From Bacillus sp. X1(2014) (GTDB lineage Bacteria > Bacillota > Bacilli > Bacillales_B > DSM-18226), in assembly GCF_007678255.1 (NCBI RefSeq), contig NZ_VEED01000004.1, positions 298,769 through 362,768 of the forward strand: a DNA stretch of 64,000 bases, written 5' to 3'. A model generated the notes under the pieces. That model was not told where the DNA came from. It saw only the letters and a list, made by a program, of their open reading frames with translations, and did not search any database. This document shows positions 59,336-64,000 of this stretch, one piece after another. The position numbers were made by a program, and so were the translations under genes. Within the stretch, counting starts at the first letter, position 1. Each line of letters starts with the position of its first letter.

Positions 59336-59830
59336 TTATGTCTCCGCTTTATTTGTCCGTAAGAAACGGTAAAACATGATTAATAATGATTGAATGAATA
59401 GATAAGTACAAACAGAGTATATGAGACTGTTTCCGTTTTTATAATGGAAAACTCCCATGATATGGTAAACCCATTCTACCGCGATAGCAGCTGCAGTGAA
59501 GCTTGCAATAAAGAACACTAGGTATCGATCCTTTATTTGATATTTTTTATAAAGGTATAGAAAGAGATAAGAATATGGTGGATAGAGGAAATAAACGACT
59601 ACATCCATTACCGTGTACTCTGGACCATCCATAATATCGTAAAAGTCAAATGGTTCAGCACCTATCGAATTATCGAAAAGACCTGCAGCTGTCAGGCTAT
59701 AAAGGAAAATGAGAATGGTTAATTGCTTAGAAAACACTTTTGGCAAAAAGAAATAAATTCCCCACGATACCAAAGCGGCACAAATAACAAAATAATCATT
59801 CTGATCAAATTTATTTTCTACAAACATCAT
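59336..59830 (-). CDS. CBO0543-like membrane protein, second of an intact pair
   Basis: A 164-residue protein with about five membrane helices. Conserved features shared with the decayed copy at 23460-23967 are EPFDFYDIMDG, YPPYSYLFLYLYKKY and MGVFHYKNGNSLIYSV. The start overlaps the end of the upstream paralogous gene by 20 nt. I associate it with the CBO0543 family of unknown function, mostly from Bacilli and Clostridia. No enzymatic motif is visible. The conserved acidic FDFYD and KNG motifs may mark a functional site. Confidence 0.72.
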   Translation of the reverse strand: MMFVENKFDQNDYFVICAALVSWGIYFFLPKVFSKQLTILIFLYSLTAAGLFDNSIGAEPFDFYDIMDGPEYTVMDVVVYFLYPPYSYLFLYLYKKYQIKDRYLVFFIASFTAAAIAVEWVYHIMGVFHYKNGNSLIYSVCTYLFIQSLLIMFYRFLRTNKAET

Positions 59831-60305
59831 CCCCGCTTTTCACCCCCTGCTCATGCAATCCTCTAAACCAGTTAAATGCAAACATTGTAAAAAACAAATA
59901 TAGAAGATAATAAATAACAGTATAAAATTGATTCCACTTCTTAAAATCATACAGGTCATTGATCAAATTGACTTTATCGATGCCGATGATTAATAGGCAG
60001 TATAAGAATACAAGGATTATTTGTTTCTTAAGTGTACTATTATTTATGTACAGTATGAGATAGGAAACCAATAAAGGGCTGAAGACACTTCGAAATAGAA
60101 GAAATGCCAAATATAATTTCGGAGTGGTTGTTGTTTTCATCCATTTAAATGTTTCAAATAAACCTAAATAGTTGTGAGTGTTAATGAGACAAGTTAGCAG
60201 GACAAGAAATATAATCTCCTTTCTCGACCCTCGTTTCTCCTGACGATTAAAGATAAGTAATCCCATCATCACCCAACTTAAGACAAAATAAAAGGTAAAT
60301 ACCAT
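59811..60305 (-). CDS. Membrane protein, first of an intact CBO0543-like pair
   Basis: A 164-residue protein with five hydrophobic segments and a positively charged loop after the first (NRQEKRGSRKE). It matches the decayed gene at 22985-23462 in length and layout, though the sequence is diverged. It has no recognised motif. Coupled overlap with the second gene suggests both proteins form one membrane complex. GGAGATTTC precedes the ATG. Its function is unknown. Confidence 0.68.
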   Translation of the reverse strand: MVFTFYFVLSWVMMGLLIFNRQEKRGSRKEIIFLVLLTCLINTHNYLGLFETFKWMKTTTTPKLYLAFLLFRSVFSPLLVSYLILYINNSTLKKQIILVFLYCLLIIGIDKVNLINDLYDFKKWNQFYTVIYYLLYLFFTMFAFNWFRGLHEQGVKSGDDVCRK

Positions 60306-60480
60306 GAAATCTCCTCTTCTATTTTCAGCTTGATTCCTACTATCCTAATCTTTTCCATCTTTTATGAAAAATAGAAATTTTTTCATATCTAATATTTCAA
60401 AAAATAGTTAAAATGAAGGGAAATGATAGCACTTTGTCAAACTTTCTAAAGGAGAAAATAACAAATTTGGAGGATTTACA

Positions 60481-60957
60481 TTGATCAATCTAGTTAAAGT
60501 TCTGAAGAAAGAGGAGAACATTTTACATAATCTAATGCAGTTTTACATCTATGAATTTACTAAATTTTTGCCTGGGATAACTTTAGAAGATAATGGGCTT
60601 TTTAAGCCATATGATTTAACTGACTTTTGGATAAGCCCCAACCATCATCCATTTTTTATTAAACAGGATGATGAACTGATAGGATTTGCCTTAGTTGAAA
60701 GTGCAATAGAAGGGAAGCCAAACACTATACTGGAATTCTTTATCATCCAAAAATATGCTGGGAAAGGATTTGGAAAAATAGCAGCAAACCAATTATTCTC
60801 TATTTTTCCAGGTAAATGGCAAATCACACAAATTGAAAAAAACTATCCTGCCCAGGCCTTTTGGAGAAGTACGATTTCAAAATTCACACACGGGCGTTAC
60901 AGTGAATGGTCCGATGAAAGAAAAAGTGTGATTCAGGAATTTGATACGAATATGTAG
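60481..60957 (+). CDS. GNAT-type acetyltransferase-like protein
   Basis: A 158-residue protein with a GNAT core: HHPFFIKQDDELIGFALVES (beta strands), TILEFFIIQKYAGKGFGKIA with the acetyl-CoA loop KGFGK, and WQITQIEKNYPAQAFWRSTI in the C-terminal part. The N-terminal third (NLMQFYIYEFTKFLPGITLE) is typical of one GNAT subgroup. The TTG start follows GGAGGATT. It is monocistronic with a hairpin after the stop. Substrate unknown. Confidence 0.85.
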   Translation: MINLVKVLKKEENILHNLMQFYIYEFTKFLPGITLEDNGLFKPYDLTDFWISPNHHPFFIKQDDELIGFALVESAIEGKPNTILEFFIIQKYAGKGFGKIAANQLFSIFPGKWQITQIEKNYPAQAFWRSTISKFTHGRYSEWSDERKSVIQEFDTNM

Positions 60958-60963
60958 AAATTA

Positions 60964-61009
60964 GAAGAGAAGCCAGTTGGATATACTCACTCCCTGCTTC
61001 TCTTTTTTG
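60964..61009 (+). terminator. Terminator after the GNAT gene
   Basis: AGAGAAGC and GCTTCTCT form a stem with a long loop, followed by TTTTTT. Confidence 0.65.
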
Positions 61010-61015
61010 GTCAAT

Positions 61016-61477
61016 TTAATTTCTTTTGTTTTTAATCTCTTCCAAATCTTTAATCAGCATTTCCTTTGAACCTTCATCAACTACCTCTTTTGCATATTCC
61101 ATTGCTTTTTCAGCTTGTTCTATCAATCCATCATTTTGACCTAACAAAGCATTTGCACGACTTAGGGCCTCATAGGCATAGCCTATATAAAATGGGTCGA
61201 TTTCGTTTTCTAGGCTGACAGATAGACAACGTTCCGCATAATACAGCGCCCTCTCGCCGAGCCCAGCTGTCGCATACACTCTTGATAGCTGCCAATAACC
61301 GATCGATAGATTCTTTGCTGTACGTCCCTCAACCTGAGTCCAATGGTAAAAAGATGTATGGGCTTGATGGATCATTTTCTCTGCCTCTTCGTTTGTTCTC
61401 ACATTCAAATCAAGGAGATCCCAGACTTCATTAAAACTATTTACCGCCTGTTGCTTATGAGTAAAGGTTGTTGTCAT
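61016..61477 (-). CDS. TPR-like repeat protein of unknown function
   Basis: A 153-residue all-helical protein. Tetratricopeptide-like spacing is visible in SIGYWQLSRVYATAGLGERA LYYAERCL and PFYIGYAYEALSRANALLGQ NDGLIEQAEKAMEYAK, about two full repeats and a half. There is no signal peptide, so it is cytoplasmic. GGGGGGAAAG lies before the ATG. It is a solitary gene between a GNAT and a flavoprotein. A protein-binding scaffold is the natural guess. Nothing more specific is supported. Confidence 0.72.
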   Translation of the reverse strand: MTTTFTHKQQAVNSFNEVWDLLDLNVRTNEEAEKMIHQAHTSFYHWTQVEGRTAKNLSIGYWQLSRVYATAGLGERALYYAERCLSVSLENEIDPFYIGYAYEALSRANALLGQNDGLIEQAEKAMEYAKEVVDEGSKEMLIKDLEEIKNKRN

Positions 61478-61745
61478 CTTTCTTCCCCCCTTCTATTTTC
61501 GAAACTCCTAATTTATGATCCTGGTACAAATCCTCTTACTATTAATAGGATATACGATTCGCCCAATCAAAAAAAGATTAAAATATTAGAATTATTTTAA
61601 ATTTCAAACTTTCGCTTTACCTCTTCTGAATCCTATTTATTACGTCCAAATTCCTATGTAAGGTATGTTATACTGGATTATATTTACTTTTCAGAAAATT
61701 TAGTAACTCATAAATAGGCCTTATATTATATCCGGGGGGATTTAT

Positions 61746-63401
61746 TTGAAATTTGACGTGATTGTGGTGGGTGCTGGCCTAGCGGGTTTGGTGGCAACGG
61801 CTGAAATTGCAGATGCAGGAAAAAGAGTTTTACTTTTAGATCAAGAACCCGAAGCCTCTCTCGGCGGCCAGGCTTGGTGGTCATTTGGAGGTTTATTTCT
61901 CATCGACTCTCCTGAACAAAGAAGAATGGGGATCAAGGACTCTCGGGAACTTGCCTGGCAGGATTGGTTAGGCGCTGCAGGCTTTGATCGAGAAGACGAC
62001 GAGGATTACTGGGGGAAAAAGTGGGCAGAGGCTTATGTTGAATTTGCTGCAGGTGAAAAACGTGAGTGGCTCACAGGGATGGGAATTCGTTTTTTCCCGG
62101 TTGTCGGCTGGGCAGAGCGCGGTGGCTATACGGCTGAAGGTCACGGCAATTCAGTCCCCCGCTTCCACATTGTCTGGGGAACAGGTCCTGGTCTCGTTAA
62201 GCCATTTGAGGATCGAGTCAGACAAGCAATGAAGAACGGACTTGTCGATTATCGCCCCCGCCATCGCGTGAATGAATTAATAAAAGAAAATGGTGTCATT
62301 ACAGGTGTCAGGGGGGACATCCTAGTTCCAAGTAATGCAGCTCGCGGGGAGGCCAGTTCCAGAGAGGTAATTGGCGATTTTGAGTTTCATTCATTGGCTG
62401 TTGCAGTGACTAGCGGAGGGATTGGTGGAAACCATGAACTCATTCGAAAAAATTGGCCGGAACGACTCGGTAAGGCTCCTCAAAATATGATTTCTGGGGT
62501 CCCAGAACATGTCGACGGAAGAATGCTAGGGATAACAGAAAAAGCTGGCGGCAGAATCGTCAATCGTGATCGAATGTGGCATTATACCGAAGGAATTAAA
62601 AACTGGGACCCTGTCTGGCCTAACCATGGCATTCGGATCCTGCCGGGTCCCTCCTCCCTTTGGCTTGATGCCAAAGGGAAGCGTTTCCCTGCACCAAACT
62701 TTCCCGGATTTGATACCTTGGGAACACTCGAAGCCATTATGAAATCAGGCTACGACTACTCCTGGTTCATTTTAACTCAGAAAATTATTGAAAAAGAGTT
62801 TGCCTTATCTGGGTCTGAGCAAAATCCTGATTTGACAGGGAAAAGTATCAAAAAAGTGTTAGCGCGAGTTCTGCCCGGTCCTACTGCACCGGTTAAAGCA
62901 TTCATGGATAAGGGTGAAGATTTTGTGATTGCGAATAATTTGTCTGAACTTGTAGCAGGAATGAATAAACTTTCGGGTGATAACTTGTTATCGCTCGATG
63001 AGATTGAGCGCCAGATCCTTGCGAGAGATCGGGAAATCGAAAATAAATTTACAAAAGATCTTCAAATTACGGCTATGCGTGGAGCCAGAAATTATCTTGG
63101 GGACAAACTGATAAGGGTGGCACCCCCTCATCGAATCCTTGATCCAAAAATGGGCCCCCTAATCGCTGTTCGGTTAAACATAGTCAGTCGAAAAACGCTA
63201 GGTGGTCTCCAGACCGATTTATCCGGCAGAGTTCTTGATGTAACTGGAAAACCTGTGCCTGGTCTTTATGCAGCTGGAGAAGTTTCAGGATTTGGCGGCG
63301 GAGGCATTCATGGTTATCGTTCCTTAGAAGGAACCTTTGTCGGAGGCTGTTTATTTACGGGAAGGCAAGCTGGACGCGCCATTGCTAAAGATTTATCATA
63401 A
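61746..63401 (+). CDS. FAD-binding dehydrogenase (fumarate reductase/3-ketosteroid dehydrogenase-like flavoprotein)
   Basis: A 551-residue flavoprotein. The FAD Rossmann motif VVGAGLAGLVATAEIADAGK opens the protein, followed by LLLDQEPEASLGGQAWWSFG GLF, and the C-terminal FAD motif is GLYAAGEVSGFGGGGIHGYR with SLEGTFVGGCLFTGR. It belongs to the KstD/succinate-dehydrogenase-flavoprotein-like group often called 'FAD-binding dehydrogenase'. The substrate is unknown. TTG start at 61746 follows CCGGGGGGAT. A small monooxygenase-fold gene follows 31 nt later on the same strand. Confidence 0.92.
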   Translation: MKFDVIVVGAGLAGLVATAEIADAGKRVLLLDQEPEASLGGQAWWSFGGLFLIDSPEQRRMGIKDSRELAWQDWLGAAGFDREDDEDYWGKKWAEAYVEFAAGEKREWLTGMGIRFFPVVGWAERGGYTAEGHGNSVPRFHIVWGTGPGLVKPFEDRVRQAMKNGLVDYRPRHRVNELIKENGVITGVRGDILVPSNAARGEASSREVIGDFEFHSLAVAVTSGGIGGNHELIRKNWPERLGKAPQNMISGVPEHVDGRMLGITEKAGGRIVNRDRMWHYTEGIKNWDPVWPNHGIRILPGPSSLWLDAKGKRFPAPNFPGFDTLGTLEAIMKSGYDYSWFILTQKIIEKEFALSGSEQNPDLTGKSIKKVLARVLPGPTAPVKAFMDKGEDFVIANNLSELVAGMNKLSGDNLLSLDEIERQILARDREIENKFTKDLQITAMRGARNYLGDKLIRVAPPHRILDPKMGPLIAVRLNIVSRKTLGGLQTDLSGRVLDVTGKPVPGLYAAGEVSGFGGGGIHGYRSLEGTFVGGCLFTGRQAGRAIAKDLS

Positions 63402-63432
63402 GTATGATGATGTTATTAAAGGAGGTGAGAAT

Positions 63433-63750
63433 ATGTCTTCATTAGTGTTCATGGCGCTCTATCGTCCGCACCCAGGAAAGGAGGAGGAATTAAAAGAACT
63501 CCTTAAAGTACATATCCCAACACTCCGCGAGGAAGAGTTAATTACTAATCGAGAATTATTAACGCTTCAAGCAGAGGATGGGACGATTATCGAAATCGCT
63601 GAATGGCGATCCACAGAGGCCATCGAAAAAGCACACCAATCTGCTAGAGTCATGGCCGTTTGGAATAAAATTGGTGCTTTAGCCGAATTAACGAGTCTTT
63701 CCACGCTTGCTGAAGCCCAGCATCCGTTTCCTAACTTTAAGCCTTTATAG
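63433..63750 (+). CDS. ABM-like (antibiotic biosynthesis monooxygenase / dimeric alpha-beta barrel) protein
   Basis: A 105-residue protein of the dimeric alpha-beta barrel fold. It begins SSLVFMALYRPHPGKEEELK, the ABM-type strand-helix start, and later has EIAEWRSTEAIEKAHQSARV MAVW. The longer upstream frame would lie inside the dehydrogenase; the ATG at 63433 has AAAGGAGG. Being cotranscribed with the FAD dehydrogenase, it may act on the same compound as a monooxygenase, haem or quinol handler. That is inference. Confidence 0.78.
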   Translation: MSSLVFMALYRPHPGKEEELKELLKVHIPTLREEELITNRELLTLQAEDGTIIEIAEWRSTEAIEKAHQSARVMAVWNKIGALAELTSLSTLAEAQHPFPNFKPL

Positions 63751-63871
63751 AGTTTCAAATGGAAAGGACAAAAAGCAGTGGAATTTATGATACTTGCCCT
63801 TAATCGAGTAACCAGCAAAAGTAAAATAAGCGGAGATTTTCCGGTTAAATGTAGAATGGAGCTCGTTTCGG

Positions 63872-64000
63872 GATTAAGTCCGTATAATTGTGTAAAAAGA
63901 AAAAGGGGTCAAATTAATTCCTTTTGTCAACAATGTTATCAGCGACGAAAACAATGTGGAGGAATTAATTATGACCCAATTACAGTTTAACCTAAATATT
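63872..64000 (+). mobile_element. Left end of an IS256-like insertion sequence (cut by window edge)
   Basis: A probable terminal inverted repeat begins about GATTAAGTCCGTATAATTGT (63872) and GTGTAAAAAG. An AT-rich leader and GGAGGAATTAATT precede an ATG at 63971. The left end cannot be fixed without the right end. Confidence 0.65.
63971..64000 (+). CDS. IS256-like transposase, first ten codons only
   Basis: Ten codons from an ATG behind GGAGGAATTAATT read MTQLQFNLNI, matching the usual start of IS256-family transposases in Bacillus (MTQxQFNLD). The rest lies outside the window. The catalytic DDE residues cannot be checked. Confidence 0.62.
   Translation, partial: MTQLQFNLNI

Noticed and set aside
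63778..63990. 70-codon frame before the IS256-like transposase
   Set aside because: It crosses the likely IS end and leader, has no ribosome binding site and no family features.

Overview
The window is AT-rich chromosomal DNA from an endospore-forming member of the Bacillaceae. The genus is not resolved. Supporting this are GGAGG-type ribosome binding sites with frequent TTG and GTG starts, a qoxABCD operon, GerPF-like and Hsp20-like spore genes behind a sigma-K-like promoter, four Firmicute RNA leader classes (cobalamin, FMN, yybP-ykoY and T-box), and Rex-like and Fnr-like operators. No rRNA or tRNA gene was seen. Most of the window is core or soft-core chromosome. The only transposase is an IS256-like element cut by the right edge.

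Layout. 1-1.6 kb: vitamin B12 uptake (permease fragment, binding lipoprotein, cobalamin riboswitch). 1.7-3.8 kb: a reduced riboflavin operon (ribE, ribB, ribH) behind an FMN riboswitch. It lacks ribD, and its DHBP synthase lacks the GTP cyclohydrolase II half. 4-8.3 kb: small conserved genes, a nine-unit 52-bp tandem array, a cold-shock gene, a HAD phosphatase, a spore-coat/germination trio and a HesB-like gene. 8.6-12.6 kb: cytochrome aa3 quinol oxidase with a Rex-like operator inside its promoter. 12.6-19.1 kb: phosphatidylserine synthase, PAP2 phosphatase, TerC behind a manganese-type riboswitch, an M32 carboxypeptidase and a class B penicillin-binding protein. 19.2-22.8 kb: a three-subunit molybdenum hydroxylase.

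23-34.7 kb: a decayed pair of membrane genes (an intact paralogous pair lies at 59.3-60.3 kb), transporters, a LysM-NlpC/P60 cell-wall hydrolase, a radical SAM/SPASM protein, CorA, an M42 peptidase with TatA, and small secreted or membrane proteins. 34.8-35.2 kb: an internally deleted type II NADH dehydrogenase that keeps two Rex-like operators. 35.4-44.8 kb: a GC-rich dyad repeat, an ABC exporter with a GDSL hydrolase, DedA, flavohaemoglobin with an Fnr box placed at about -41.5, DegV, a TerF-like vWA protein, and two further intergenic repeat arrays, one with a strict 21-bp period.

44.8-64 kb: archaeal/eukaryotic-type prolyl-tRNA synthetase behind a T-box; a membrane-cupredoxin protein; a four-gene unit (HlyD-like adaptor, response regulator, histidine kinase, PepSY membrane protein) with the same TTAAG direct repeats before its first and last genes; a MarR-MMPL export pair; a TerD-zinc ribbon-TerB fusion; SelB; and an FAD dehydrogenase with a small monooxygenase-fold partner.

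Themes. Respiration and redox control recur: qox, the ndh relic, hmp, and Rex- and Fnr-like sites. Ter-type stress proteins are dispersed over three loci. Intergenic repeats are unusually diverse: a 52-bp array, a second repeat of about 52 bp, a 21-bp array, a GC-rich dyad element in three states, and a 13-bp GGTGTCAGGCACC element. I found no CRISPR array, prophage or obvious defence island. The best candidates for something undescribed are the adaptor/two-component/PepSY unit, the paired small membrane proteins, the Ter-domain set and the resolvase-like orphan.
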